This document shows, in pieces, positions 1 to 9,299 of a stretch of 64,000 bases of DNA. A model generated the notes under the pieces. It saw only the letters and a program-made list of their open reading frames with translations, had not been told where the DNA came from and made no database searches. The position numbers and the translations under genes are program-made. Origin of the DNA: Whitmania pigra (Eukaryota > Annelida > Clitellata > Hirudinida > Haemopidae). The stretch's first letter is position 1. Every line of letters begins with the position of its first letter. The DNA lies in NCBI GenBank assembly GCA_021613335.1, contig JAJTWR010000093.1:62001-126000 (forward strand), written 5' to 3'.

Positions 1-405
1 GATTAAAAATTGAATAATGATAGACACTTGAGGTTCCGGTTTGCTGTTCGTGACAGCGGGTTTCCAACCGGTAAAATCGTTTAACGCCCATACCATTTTT
101 TCAGAAAAGGTTAAACCTTTGGTTTCAGAATGACTTAATACGCAACCCTTGCCGGCCGAATCTACCAGCATTTGCACAAGCACGCTGCCTTTTAAATTAT
201 TTACGTATACCCGATGATTTAAATTTTTGATCATGGCGTCAAATTTTACGCTGTCAACCTGCACCTTTTGATCGCCACAATCCCAACAAAAAAGCCCGAT
301 GTTGCAATTGTCGTATTTTTTGGAAAACAGACGTTGACCAAAAGCAATCATATTGATACAAGAAAAGATCAAGACAGAAAGTATATATTTTATCTTAATA
401 ACCAA
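1..405 (-). CDS. TonB C-terminal-like (energy-transducer-like) protein, C-terminus cut by window edge
   Basis: The reading frame runs off the left edge of the window. It starts either at TTG 405 or at ATG 351. The TTG start gives a hydrophobic signal-like N-terminus (VIKIKYILSVLIFSCINMIAFGQ region) ending in a plausible FGQ cleavage site, which favours it; an in-frame TAA lies just upstream. The later part reads VLVQMLVDSAGKGCV, then WKPAVTNSKPEPQVSI, which matches the usual TonB_C pattern (value-Asp-Ser-Gly-Lys, then Trp-x-Pro-Ala near the end). A periplasmic or envelope role in TonB-type energy transduction or scaffolding is inferred. No partner genes are visible because the window ends. 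Confidence 0.5.
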   Translation of the reverse strand, partial: MVIKIKYILSVLIFSCINMIAFGQRLFSKKYDNCNIGLFCWDCGDQKVQVDSVKFDAMIKNLNHRVYVNNLKGSVLVQMLVDSAGKGCVLSHSETKGLTFSEKMVWALNDFTGWKPAVTNSKPEPQVSIIIQFLI

Positions 406-520
406 ATTTGTAAGGGTTGTTTTTTAAAGTTACGATTTATACGGAAAAGCGCTTGCTTTCCCGCCAAAAAAAAAGAGCCGTTAATCTTTTTGCGAAAGCA
501 GCCCAATTACCTTCGCATCG

Positions 521-595
521 GGTGGAATATGGGGCTCGAACCCACGACCTCCTGAACCACAATCAGGCGCTCTAACCAACTGAGCTAAAACCACC
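521..595 (-). tRNA. tRNA-His (anticodon GTG)
   Basis: The minus strand folds as a cloverleaf. The D arm is around TAGCTCAGTTGGTTAGAGC, the anticodon arm is CCTGA-TTGTGGT-TCAGG with anticodon GTG, and the T arm is GTGGG-TTCGAGC-CCCAT. The extra 5' G (G-1) opposite C73 is the identity mark of tRNA-His. CCA is not encoded, as is common in this phylum. The acceptor stem has two adjacent U-U oppositions (positions 5-68 and 6-67), which is unusual. Confidence 0.9.
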
Positions 596-750
596 GTGCT
601 TTTTTGGAACAACAAAAGTACAACTTTGCATAAGTTATTTCAAAATAAAATATAATTAATTTGATTATCAGTTTTTATAGAAAAATCATTCCGTTTTTCT
701 ACGCCGGGATAAAATTATTTTTTAAAAAATATCCTCTAAAGCCCATAAAC

Positions 751-1290
751 CTATTTTTTGCCCACTACATCTAAGCTTACTTTTACCTCATCGCCCATAG
801 TCATACTGTTGCCGCCAATGCCATAGTCTTTCCGGTTGACGGTAAACTGCGCCTTGAAACTATAGCCTGAATTTACGGGGATAGCAATAAAATCAAATTG
901 AATGTTTTTAGTAACGCCGTGCATGGTTAATACCGCTTTTGCAAAATAAGTATTTGCATTTTTGGCTTGTATGCTTGTTGTTTTGATGGAAATGACCGGA
1001 TATTTGATCGCATCAAAAAAATCGTCTTTCATTAAATGGGCGTCACGCTTTTTATTATCGGTATTGATAGTGTTTACCTCTACAGTTACCTCAAACAAGC
1101 AGGCCTGTAAATTTTTAGGATCAAAATCCATTCTGCCTTTTAAACCTTTTAGCGTACCCTCTACGCTTAACCCCATATTCTTTATTGCAAACGATATTTT
1201 ACTGTCTGCATCCGATGGCACAAGTGTTTGAGCAAAAGAATTAAAACCCAGAAATGAAACAAACAAAATTGCTACTGCTTTTTTTAACAT
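751..1290 (-). CDS. YceI family periplasmic protein
   Basis: The protein has 179 residues with a signal peptide (MLKKAVAILFVSFLGFNSFAQ), so it is exported to the periplasm. The rest matches the YceI lipocalin-like fold: an SKISFAIKNMGLSVEGTLKG start, a central FFDAIKYPVISIKTTSI segment, LTMHGVTKNIQFDF, and a late VNRKDYGIGG motif. YceI proteins bind long polyprenyl or lipid-like molecules in a beta-barrel; the ligand here is unknown. Length is normal for the family. The ATG at 1290 directly precedes the signal peptide. It stands alone between tRNA-His and a gene-free stretch. Confidence 0.9.
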   Translation of the reverse strand: MLKKAVAILFVSFLGFNSFAQTLVPSDADSKISFAIKNMGLSVEGTLKGLKGRMDFDPKNLQACLFEVTVEVNTINTDNKKRDAHLMKDDFFDAIKYPVISIKTTSIQAKNANTYFAKAVLTMHGVTKNIQFDFIAIPVNSGYSFKAQFTVNRKDYGIGGNSMTMGDEVKVSLDVVGKK

Positions 1291-1356
1291 CGCCTGGTTA
1301 TTGAGGTAAATGAATATTCTCGATAATAAATGTACAAAAACGTTTATATAAACAAA

Positions 1357-1721
1357 GAAACTGTTTAAGTTTTATCAATAATAATTTTATGGAAACCGGG
1401 TATAACATAGCTTGGGAAGACTTTAACAAGAACTGAAAATCCTTGCTGAAATATAAACCAACTGCCTTTTGAGGTATTCACCGGGAAGCCTCCGCCGCCG
1501 GCAAGCTGTTTTTAGCAAATAAAACAGGGCGTCTAATAGGTCGCCAAGATGATATTTTCGTCTGCGATTTGTTTGTCCAAGATATTTTTTCATCTTTTAC
1601 CATTGGAAGTCAATTAGTTTGTGTAATCTCATTGGTTTTTGTAGAAAATCAAACCAATGATTTTTATACCTATTTTGGCGACCTCTTTTATAAAATCTTA
1701 ACAATACATTTAAACAGTTTC
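1357..1721. repeat. 365-bp element with 12-bp terminal inverted repeats (MITE-like)
   Basis: GAAACTGTTTAA at 1357-1368 is exactly inverted at 1710-1721. Inside lie two more perfect 10-bp inverted repeats: AGGTCGCCAA 1538-1547 with 1675-1684, and TCATTGGTTT 1629-1638 with 1651-1660. No convincing gene is present; a 62-codon frame at 1569-1757 has no recognisable family. The first ~50 bp align with 53297-53344 (about 43 identical of 50 columns by eye), so this is one copy of a dispersed repeat. No clear target-site duplication is seen. It may be a non-autonomous transposon or a structured RNA-coding repeat. Confidence 0.5.
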
Positions 1722-1886
1722 CTAACAGACTTGATTTTTTGGGAGAGGGTAACCTGAATTGTAAATTTATTTCTGACCATTTTTAATGAGCTTAAGTTAT
1801 TAGCTTTTCTTCTAAAATTTAACCCAATCGGTTAGGCTAAATTCAAACTATTTCATTTTACGTTTCTTTAGCCGTAATTATATTTA

Positions 1887-1943
1887 TAATATTACAATTA
1901 ATTTTTATTTAATTTATTGCATTAATATTACAATTAATTTTTA
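1887..1943. repeat. 21-bp AT-rich direct repeat upstream of glpD
   Basis: The sequence TAATATTACAATTAATTTTTA occurs at 1887-1907 and again at 1923-1943, 36 bp apart, which is between three and four helical turns. It lies about 215 bp upstream of the glpD start in the only long non-coding stretch before the glycerol operon. It could be a pair of regulator binding sites or simply low-complexity AT DNA. The rest of 1944-2156 shows nothing else I can name. Confidence 0.35.
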
Positions 1944-2156
1944 ATTTTGATTGATCGCTTTGATACGTGTTTTATTTTGACAAGGATTTGAAGTAAGTCA
2001 GCATTCTACCAAATATTATAAGTTAAATAATTACGACTTTTTACTGCAAGATTTACCAGACTCGGTATTTGTGAGGTTTAACTGGCATTCATTTTTTATT
2101 TTCTATCAAAAAGGAAGGGGCTATTTTTTTTGAATAAAAAAACCAAATACAAAACT

Positions 2157-3734
2157 ATGATACGTTACGAAATACTAAAAGAATTTAAAAATAAAAATCA
2201 AACCGGTTGGGATTTTGTAATTATTGGGGGAGGCGCTACGGGTTTGGGAACTGCAATCGAAGCAGCGGCTAGAGGTTACAAAACTCTTCTTTTAGAACAA
2301 AGTGATTTCGCAAAATCTACATCAAGTAAAAGTACAAAATTAGTGCATGGCGGGGTTAGATACCTTGCTCAAGGTTATATTGATTTGGTCAGAGAAGCTT
2401 GTAAAGAACGCGGGTTACTATTGCAAAACGCGCCCCATCTTACAAAAAATTTATCTTTTGTAATTCCTATTTACACTTGGCGCGATAAATTGCAATATGC
2501 TGTCGGGCTAAAATTTTACGATATGCTTGCAGGAAAACTCAGTCTTGGAAAGTCTATTACAATAAGTAAATCCGAAACGATAGAAAGGCTCCCCACTATA
2601 AAAAAAGAAGGTTTAAAAGGAGGAATATTATATCACGACGGTCAATTTGACGATTCCAGACTTGCTTTAAACATGGCTCAAACTGCCGTAAAAAAAGGAG
2701 CAACCGTAATAAATTATGCTAAAGTAATTGCCTTGTTTAAAAATGGCGACGGCAAGCTAAATGGTTTAACTTTCCGCGATGAAGATTCAGGAGAAGAATA
2801 TGCCGTAAAATCGAAAGTAATCGTTAGCGCAACCGGAGTTTTTGCCGACGAAATCAATAAGATGGATCATGGCGCCGACAAAAAAACTATTAGCCCAAGC
2901 CAAGGCGTACATATTGTGATTGACAAAAAATTCTGTCCAACAGATTCTGCTATAATGATTCCTAAAACTTCTGACGGACGCGTGCTTTTTGCAGTTCCAT
3001 GGCATAATAAAATTATTCTGGGAACTACGGATGTCCCGGTAAAAAAAGAATCTCTGGAGCCCGAACCAACCCAACAAGAAATAGGTTTTATTTTAGAAAC
3101 TGCGCAGGCTTATATGAACCCTGCCCCAACAAAGAAAGATATTTTGAGCGTTTTCGCAGGTTTAAGACCTCTTGCTGCAACCAAAGAAGGCGCAAAAACC
3201 AAAGAAGTGTCTAGAAGTCACAAAGTGATTGTATCAAAATCCGGGTTAGTCAGCATTGTCGGTGGAAAATGGACAACTTACAGAAAAATGTCGGAAGACG
3301 TTGTTGATAAATCTGAAAAAGTTATGGGTGTATCGCACAAACAAAGCCTTACAAAACATCTAAAAATTCACGGCTACAAAACCAATGTAGATTTTCAGGA
3401 TCCTATGTATTTCTATGGAGCCGACAAAGATAAAATAAATCAATTAGCCGAACAGATAGAAGGGGGCGAAGAATTGGTTAGTGAAAAATTAGGCATTAAA
3501 AAAGCACAAGTTGTTTGGGCTGTAAAAGAAGAAATGGCTCTGACAATCGAAGATTTTATATCAAGAAGAACAAGAGCGCTTTTATTAGATTGTGAAGAAG
3601 CCATTAGACTTGCGCCAATTATAGCCCAAATCATGGCAAAAGAGTTAGGTAAAGACAAGGCTTGGCAAGAAAAAGAAATAAAAGCGTTTACAAAAATTGC
3701 CGATATATATCATGTATATAAAATTAAATCATAA
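2157..3734 (+). CDS. glpD: Glycerol-3-phosphate dehydrogenase, FAD-dependent (aerobic type)
   Basis: The enzyme oxidises sn-glycerol-3-phosphate to dihydroxyacetone phosphate at the inner membrane and passes electrons via FAD to quinone. The N-terminus has the dinucleotide fold FVIIGGGATGLG (residues ~20-31) followed by KSTKLVHGGVRYL, typical of GlpD; the C-terminal helical cap domain follows from about residue 390. From ATG 2157 the protein is 525 residues, normal for the family. A TTG start at 2130 with a GGAAGGGG sequence ten bases upstream would add nine residues and is a real alternative. First gene of the glp operon; glpK follows after 12 bp. Confidence 0.95.
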   Translation: MIRYEILKEFKNKNQTGWDFVIIGGGATGLGTAIEAAARGYKTLLLEQSDFAKSTSSKSTKLVHGGVRYLAQGYIDLVREACKERGLLLQNAPHLTKNLSFVIPIYTWRDKLQYAVGLKFYDMLAGKLSLGKSITISKSETIERLPTIKKEGLKGGILYHDGQFDDSRLALNMAQTAVKKGATVINYAKVIALFKNGDGKLNGLTFRDEDSGEEYAVKSKVIVSATGVFADEINKMDHGADKKTISPSQGVHIVIDKKFCPTDSAIMIPKTSDGRVLFAVPWHNKIILGTTDVPVKKESLEPEPTQQEIGFILETAQAYMNPAPTKKDILSVFAGLRPLAATKEGAKTKEVSRSHKVIVSKSGLVSIVGGKWTTYRKMSEDVVDKSEKVMGVSHKQSLTKHLKIHGYKTNVDFQDPMYFYGADKDKINQLAEQIEGGEELVSEKLGIKKAQVVWAVKEEMALTIEDFISRRTRALLLDCEEAIRLAPIIAQIMAKELGKDKAWQEKEIKAFTKIADIYHVYKIKS

Positions 3735-3746
3735 AAGTATAAAATC

Positions 3747-5243
3747 ATGGAAGAAAAATTAATTCTCGCTCTTGATCAGGGTACAACCTCTTCTAGGGCT
3801 GTCGTTTTCAACCACAGCGGCGAAATCGTAGAAGTATCCCAAAAGCCTTTTGAGCAAATCTTTCCTCAACCCGGATGGGTAGAACATGACCCGAATGAAA
3901 TTTGGTCGTCTCAAATATCTGTTGCGGCGGAAGTTATTGCTAAAACAGGTATTTCAGGAAAAGAAATTGCAGCTATTGGGATTACAAATCAAAGAGAAAC
4001 CACTGTTGTTTGGAATAAAGAAACAAGCGAGCCAATTTACAATGCCATTGTTTGGCAGGATCGCCGTACTTCGAAATATTGCGACCAGTTGAAAACAGAA
4101 GGTCATGCACAAATGATTAAAGAAAAAACAGGACTGGTATTAGACGCTTATTTTTCAGGAACTAAACTTAAATGGATTTTAGATAACGCGGAAGGAGCCA
4201 GACAACTTGCCGCTGAAGGTAAACTCTGTTTCGGAACCGTTGATACTTGGCTTGTTTGGAAACTCACAAGAGGAAAAATGTTTATTACGGATGTTTCAAA
4301 TGCAAGCCGTACCATGCTTTTCAATATCCATACGATGCAATGGGACGATGAACTATTGCAATTGTTAGACATTCCTAAATCTGTTCTTCCAGAAGTAAAA
4401 CAAAGTAGCGAAATTTATGGTGAAACATCAACCACGCTTTTCTCTACAAAGATTCCGATTTCCGGAATTGCCGGAGACCAGCAAGCTGCTCTATTTGGAC
4501 AAATGTGTACCAAACCCGGAATGGTAAAAAACACTTACGGCACCGGTTGCTTTTTATTAATGAATACCGGCAACAAAGCTGTGTATTCTAAAAATAACCT
4601 GCTTACAACAGTGGCTTGGAAAATTAACGGAGAAACCACATACGCATTAGAAGGAAGCGTATTTGTAGGCGGAGCAGCAATACAATGGTTAAGAGACGGA
4701 GCCAAAATGGTGGAAACAGCGCCTGAAATCAATTCATTGGCAGAAACAGTAAAAGACAATGGAGGGGTTTACTTCGTTCCTGCCCTTACAGGCATGGGTG
4801 CGCCTTATTGGGACCAGTATGCTCGCGGCGCCATCGTAGGAATTACCAGAGGCACCACCCAGGCGCATATTGCAAGGGCAACATTGGAAGGAATAGCTTT
4901 TCAAGTTTATGACATCGTAAAAGCAATGGAAGCAGACGCACAAGAAGAAAGCCTAGAATTGAGAGTAGATGGAGGCGCTTCTGCAAGCAATCTTTTGATG
5001 CAAATTCAGGCAGATTTGTTCGGATTTAAAATTATTAGACCTAAAACATTAGAAACCACTGCTTTAGGAGCTGCTTATCTTGCCGGTTTGGCGGTTGGAT
5101 TTTGGAAAAATATAGAAGATATCCAAAACCAATGGATTATTGATAAGGAATTTTATCCTAATAAAAAAAGAGAAGAAGTAGCGAAAGAAATCCATTACTG
5201 GCACAAAGCAGTAGGACGCGCTCAAAATTGGATTGAAGAATAA
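3747..5243 (+). CDS. glpK: Glycerol kinase
   Basis: This cytoplasmic FGGY-family kinase phosphorylates glycerol with ATP to sn-glycerol-3-phosphate, the substrate of the upstream GlpD. The N-terminal ATP-binding signature [12 protein letters not shown] lies at residues ~7-18. Further markers are [12 protein letters not shown], a [12 protein letters not shown] motif, and the C-terminal [16 protein letters not shown]. The length of 498 residues is standard. It sits 12 bp after glpD and 37 bp before glpF, so the three form one transcription unit. Confidence 0.97.
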   Translation: MEEKLILALDQGTTSSRAVVFNHSGEIVEVSQKPFEQIFPQPGWVEHDPNEIWSSQISVAAEVIAKTGISGKEIAAIGITNQRETTVVWNKETSEPIYNAIVWQDRRTSKYCDQLKTEGHAQMIKEKTGLVLDAYFSGTKLKWILDNAEGARQLAAEGKLCFGTVDTWLVWKLTRGKMFITDVSNASRTMLFNIHTMQWDDELLQLLDIPKSVLPEVKQSSEIYGETSTTLFSTKIPISGIAGDQQAALFGQMCTKPGMVKNTYGTGCFLLMNTGNKAVYSKNNLLTTVAWKINGETTYALEGSVFVGGAAIQWLRDGAKMVETAPEINSLAETVKDNGGVYFVPALTGMGAPYWDQYARGAIVGITRGTTQAHIARATLEGIAFQVYDIVKAMEADAQEESLELRVDGGASASNLLMQIQADLFGFKIIRPKTLETTALGAAYLAGLAVGFWKNIEDIQNQWIIDKEFYPNKKREEVAKEIHYWHKAVGRAQNWIEE

Positions 5244-5280
5244 ATTAACACTAAAACTTAAAACTTAAAAATATATAATT

Positions 5281-6012
5281 ATGACACCTTTTATAGCAGA
5301 AATTATAGGTACTGCATTACTTATTCTTTTGGGTAACGGAGTTGTTGCCAACGTAGTTTTGAACCAAACAAAAGGAAACAATTCGGGTTGGATTGTAATC
5401 ACGACAGGTTGGGCTTTCGCTGTATTTGTGGGAGTAACAGTTGCAGCCCCCGCCAGCGGAGCACATTTAAACCCGGCTGTAACTTTGGGGCTTGCAATAG
5501 CAGGGAAATTTCCTTGGGAAAATGTTCATGTTTATATTGCAGCTCAAATGCTGGGAGCAATGGTTGGCGCATTTTTGGTCTGGTTGTCTTACAAAGATCA
5601 TTTTGCTGTCACTGATAACGAAGGGGGTAAACTAGCCTGTTTCAGCACAGGACCTGCCATCAGAAAACCGGCTTCCAACTTTATCTCAGAATTTATCGGA
5701 GCTTTCGTTTTAGTTTTTGTAATATTTTACTTTGCCGGCCCTTCATTTTCTTCAGAAACCATAACAGATGCAAAAATTGGCTTAGGTTCTATCGGAGCTT
5801 TGCCGGTTTCATTATTGGTTTGGGTAATTGGTTTAGCGCTTGGGGGCCCCACCGGATACGCCATCAACCCTGCCAGAGATTTGGGGCCAAGAATTATGCA
5901 CTCCATTTTACCTATTAAAGGAAGTAGCGATTGGGAATATGCTTGGATTCCCGTTTTAGCTCCTATTGCAGGGGGCGCATTCGCCGCATTATTTTTCCAG
6001 GCGCTGCACTGA
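5281..6012 (+). CDS. glpF: Glycerol uptake facilitator (aquaglyceroporin)
   Basis: This is an inner-membrane MIP-family channel that admits glycerol by diffusion, which GlpK then traps by phosphorylation. Both pore motifs are present: GAHLNPAVTLG (Asn-Pro-Ala at residues 64-66) and GYAINPARDLGPR (196-198). The Asp directly after the second NPAR is the usual mark of glycerol rather than water channels. At 243 residues it has the expected six-helix size, although it is shorter than many GlpF proteins at the N-terminus. It is 37 bp downstream of glpK. Confidence 0.95.
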   Translation: MTPFIAEIIGTALLILLGNGVVANVVLNQTKGNNSGWIVITTGWAFAVFVGVTVAAPASGAHLNPAVTLGLAIAGKFPWENVHVYIAAQMLGAMVGAFLVWLSYKDHFAVTDNEGGKLACFSTGPAIRKPASNFISEFIGAFVLVFVIFYFAGPSFSSETITDAKIGLGSIGALPVSLLVWVIGLALGGPTGYAINPARDLGPRIMHSILPIKGSSDWEYAWIPVLAPIAGGAFAALFFQALH

Positions 6013-6055
6013 TTTGATCTAAACAATGGACTATAACTGTCAAAATTTATTTGAT

Positions 6056-6850
6056 ATGAAAAACTTAATGAAAATTTTTCTATTGGCAATTTCATATTGC
6101 TCCTATGGACAATCACAAGATAATAATAGCGCGCCTTTGAAGATGAGTCCGGTAGAAATTACCGTAGGTATAAAAACCAACCTCTTGTGGAGAGGACTGG
6201 TTATTAGCGATATGCCTACCGTTACCGGACAGCTGTCTATGGATTTAGATAAAGCAAAAACCTTTAAAATCGGCGTATGGGGAGGAACGGCAATTTCTAA
6301 TGATGATGACAATACTCACTACAAAGAGATGGATTATTTCATCCAGTATAGTAACAAAGGATTTTCCATAGGTCTTGCGGATTTGTTTAATACACGGTCA
6401 GAGCCTGTTTTAGGCGACAACAATATCTTTAACTATGACCAAAAAACCACAAAACATATTTTAGATTTAAGGTCGTCTTATCAGTTTCCAAACAAATTCC
6501 CTTTAAGATTAGAAGCAGATTTTCTGCTTTACGGTACTGCCGATGCCATTTTAAACGAAAACAGCGTGAAACAAAAATATTCTACCTACGTAGAAGCAGG
6601 TTACCCATTCGTTCAGAATTCTACAGTAAATTTAAATGGCTTTATTGGCGCCGCCTTTGCATTTGATGGACAACAAGGGAGCTATTCTCTTTACGGCGAT
6701 GGAAAAAATAATTTCCAAGTGGTAAATGTCGGATTGCAAGCCACTAAAGACGTTACTGTTTTTAACCATAAATTTCCTATATGGCTAACTACGATGTGGA
6801 ACCCAACCAACAAATATGCCCGTGTGCAATTTGCCGTAACGCTTTTCTAA
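6056..6850 (+). CDS. Outer-membrane beta-barrel protein of the glp operon (Gcw_chp/TorF-like)
   Basis: The chosen ATG at 6056 opens a clear signal peptide (MKNLMKIFLLAISYCSYGQSQ); an earlier in-frame ATG at 6026 would put ten polar residues in front of it. The mature part reads like a porin of the Gcw_chp/TorF type: EITVGIKTNLLWRGLVISD, then KIGVWGGTAISND and EMDYFIQYSNKG, with alternating beta strands and a terminal phenylalanine (QFAVTLF) as used for outer-membrane insertion. It starts 43 bp after glpF and is followed by a terminator, so it belongs to the operon. A role as the outer-membrane route for glycerol or related small solutes is inference. Confidence 0.6.
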   Translation: MKNLMKIFLLAISYCSYGQSQDNNSAPLKMSPVEITVGIKTNLLWRGLVISDMPTVTGQLSMDLDKAKTFKIGVWGGTAISNDDDNTHYKEMDYFIQYSNKGFSIGLADLFNTRSEPVLGDNNIFNYDQKTTKHILDLRSSYQFPNKFPLRLEADFLLYGTADAILNENSVKQKYSTYVEAGYPFVQNSTVNLNGFIGAAFAFDGQQGSYSLYGDGKNNFQVVNVGLQATKDVTVFNHKFPIWLTTMWNPTNKYARVQFAVTLF

Positions 6851-6920
6851 CAGTAGAATAAATTTTGGATTTCTATAGAGCAATTCTTAAAAATCTTAAA
6901 TTATTGCCTTTTCTTTAAAT

Positions 6921-6944
6921 CCCCGATGAGATTTTTCATCGGGG
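6921..6944 (+). terminator. Terminator after the glp operon
   Basis: CCCCGATGA at 6921-6929 pairs perfectly with TCATCGGGG at 6936-6944 around a six-base loop. The hairpin is followed by AAATTTTCTTG, a weak T-rich tail. It lies 70 bp after the stop of the outer-membrane protein gene. Confidence 0.75.
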
Positions 6945-7502
6945 AAATTTTCTTGTTTTCAAGAATCCTTATTTGTAAATTTATTTTTTGTTTTGCCTTT
7001 AAACAAATGAGTTCTACATATCCGTTTAAGCGCCTGTTATGTTTGCGATTACCAATCTGTCAAAATAGATACTCTCCAAAATATCTTCTGTTGAACTTGC
7101 CAACAAACTTCATCAAGTAGCTTTGTAAATATTTTCGTTTGATTTTATGATAATTGCCCAACAAAGTTCTTTACCGTTGCGCTTGACCGGGTTCCGAAAT
7201 GAGGTCGATTTTGCCGAATATGAAGCATTTGAAGCAAAAATAAATCCCGAAGCCAAATTTTGCCAAGCTTCGGGTTGGATGCAAACCTTTGGGCTAAGTT
7301 CGGCACAACGGGGAGGATTTCAGCCAAGCGCAATCATTCAGACGCTAGCCAAGAGAAAGACCCGGAAGTTCGACCAACGTTCAAATATTGCGACAGGCGG
7401 AATATTATTAACTTTCTGCCCGAACGGCAGTTGACAGCAGCGTCAAAAACGACGTCACATTGCCAAGCCTTGCTATTGCCAAACCGATGTTATCTGCCGG
7501 CA
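6945..7502. other. Gene-free stretch with one perfect inverted repeat
   Basis: No gene with family resemblance is visible on either strand in this ~560 bp. It is noticeably richer in G and C than the flanking AT-rich spacers from about 7180 to 7500. CCCGAAGC at 7246-7253 is perfectly inverted at 7267-7274 without a T-tract, so it is not an ordinary terminator. The frame at 7147-7434 has unlikely composition and no homologue I recognise. It may be the scar of an insertion beside the decarboxylase gene. Confidence 0.4.
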
Positions 7503-8906
7503 TTATTTTAGTTCGTTTATTATTTTGTTCATTAGATGCGTAACTATTTTTATATCATTTTCAGTTGTTCTCCAATTTACAAAAGCTGCTCTAATGCCGT
7601 TTTTTCCATTAAAAACAGTTGGCGTCATAAAAACTTTTCCCGTATCGTTGAGTAAAGTCAAAAATGTATTTACTTTTTCCTGATTTTCACAGCCGGTCAA
7701 TGTAAAACAAACCGTATTTAATCTTACCGGCGCTAATAATTCGAAATTTTTATGTTCATTAATAAATTCTCCAAATTGGTTGGATAGCAAAATACATTGC
7801 TCTACAATATTTTGATAACCGTCTTTTCCATACGCCATAAGCGAAAACCAAACAGGTAATGCTTTTAAGCGTCTTGAATTTTCGGGTAAGAAATTGACAT
7901 ATGAAAAACTCTCGTACGGATTACCCAAATATGGCGCATTTGAATTCCGGAAGGTTTCAACTTGTAAATTTTTGTGCTGCTCTTTTACAAAAAACACCGC
8001 GCTTTCATAAGGAACATTCAACCATTTATGGCAGTCAACCGTTATACTATCTGCATCTTGCCAACCCTTAACCAAATGTTTATGTGAGTTTGAGCAAGCA
8101 GAAAATCCGCCAAAAGCCGCATCAATATGCCACCAAAAATGATATTTTTCTTTAAGTTTTTTAATTGCGACAAAATCGTCAAAATCAACCGTATTAACCG
8201 TACCTCCGCTCGAAATCAAAACAAACGGTTGTCCTTGTAATTCGATAATTTGATTTTCTAAATCAGCAATATCAATGGCTTCTCTATAACTATTTATTGT
8301 TTTTACTTTAGTAAAATTAGTACTCCCCATTCCTAAAAGAGCAAGAGACTTTATGGAAGAAGAATGTGGCGTGGCAGTTAATACGGGCAGTTTTACAGAA
8401 ATACCTTCTTTAGCAAAGTTCTTCCCTAGTTGCTCGCCTAACCACTGTCTTGCTACTGCAAGACAAGTAAAATTAGACATTGTTGCCCCTGTAACAAAAC
8501 CGCCTAAAAAATCTTTAGGCAATTCAAGAAGTTCTAATAATAACTGAATTGTTTCTAATTCAATTGTTGCAGAAATATCGCCTTGCCCTTCTGTTGAAGA
8601 CGGATTTTGGTCATAAATAGTAGTAAGCCAATCACCAACAATTGACGCAGGCGTAGTACCTCCTGTTACAAAACCCCAAAATCTTGGCCCTGACGCAGAT
8701 ACAATTATCGGTTCAAATCTTTCATTAAATAATTTAAGCGTTTGGATTGTCCCATTTCCATATTCAGGTAATTTGATATTTCCGTTTTTTACATTTTTTG
8801 CGCCGGTTGATCTATCTGAAATTTTATTCAAATATTCAAACCCTTGATTTTTTACTATTTCAAGTAACTTATCAAGATTCATCAAATCGTTTCTTAACTG
8901 TTTCAT
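7503..8906 (-). CDS. Pyridoxal-phosphate-dependent group II decarboxylase (aromatic/acidic amino acid type)
   Basis: This is a fold-type I PLP enzyme of 467 residues that removes the alpha-carboxyl group of an amino acid. Visible features are the substrate-side motif SASGPRFWGFVTGGTTPAS, GGFVTGATMSNF, the PLP-ring-stacking TPHSSS region, the Asp of HIDAAFGGF that contacts the pyridine nitrogen, and the Schiff-base lysine in VDCHKWLNVPYES. Which amino acid is used (glutamate, tyrosine, tryptophan or other) cannot be told from these motifs. It stands alone between two gene-poor stretches, which suggests, but does not prove, later acquisition. A second Met at residue 8 is an alternative start. 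Confidence 0.88.
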   Translation of the reverse strand: MKQLRNDLMNLDKLLEIVKNQGFEYLNKISDRSTGAKNVKNGNIKLPEYGNGTIQTLKLFNERFEPIIVSASGPRFWGFVTGGTTPASIVGDWLTTIYDQNPSSTEGQGDISATIELETIQLLLELLELPKDFLGGFVTGATMSNFTCLAVARQWLGEQLGKNFAKEGISVKLPVLTATPHSSSIKSLALLGMGSTNFTKVKTINSYREAIDIADLENQIIELQGQPFVLISSGGTVNTVDFDDFVAIKKLKEKYHFWWHIDAAFGGFSACSNSHKHLVKGWQDADSITVDCHKWLNVPYESAVFFVKEQHKNLQVETFRNSNAPYLGNPYESFSYVNFLPENSRRLKALPVWFSLMAYGKDGYQNIVEQCILLSNQFGEFINEHKNFELLAPVRLNTVCFTLTGCENQEKVNTFLTLLNDTGKVFMTPTVFNGKNGIRAAFVNWRTTENDIKIVTHLMNKIINELK

Positions 8907-9014
8907 TTGTTGTTTATTTATGCTTGCAAATGTTCGGCAAGAACAATATTCCTAACTGTTGAACCTTTTTGGCTAATCTGCCGTATTACAAATACTTTGT
9001 TTGACAGAGCTAAT

Positions 9015-9256
9015 TTAGTTTAACACAAACATAATGATTATGGTAAACAATGAAAGAACAATTGAAAAAGCCGTTATTATTTTTTTTCCTGAAGTAGGAT
9101 AATATTTCTGATAGACAAAAATAAAATCAAGAAAACTACAACTACCGATAGTAAGGTTAACAACTTAACCATGGCGCCGATAAAAAAGGTTTCAGTAAAA
9201 AAAATTAAGTTGCTGTTAAAAAGCAGCAACAAAAAATATACGCACATAATTACCAT
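9015..9256 (-). pseudogene. Possible frameshifted small membrane protein
   Basis: Reading the minus strand from ATG 9256 gives a very hydrophobic peptide (MVIMCVYFLLLLFNSNL, later VKLLTLLSVVVVFLILF) that stops early. Shifting one base in the T-rich run near 9118 lets it continue as VYQKYYPTSGKKIITAFSI and a second hydrophobic segment ending at 9015. This looks like one two- or three-helix protein broken by an indel, but I know no family for it, so it may be chance. It lies directly downstream of the DUF805 remnant, in another frame. The interval 8907-9014 holds nothing recognisable. Confidence 0.25.
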
Positions 9257-9299
9257 AATTATTAAACTGAGGCACCAGCTTTATAATATATGGCATTTC

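Noticed and set aside
268..555. A 95-codon plus-strand frame
   Set aside because: It overlaps the antisense TonB-C-like gene and the tRNA-His, and its sequence has no family resemblance.
7147..7434. A 95-codon frame in GC-richer spacer DNA
   Set aside because: It starts well but has unlikely composition and overlaps other open frames on both strands; no homologue recognised.
7440..7502. Possible integron attC-like end beside the decarboxylase gene
   Set aside because: GTTATCTGCC resembles cassette ends but the required core sites and a matching partner beyond 8906 are missing.
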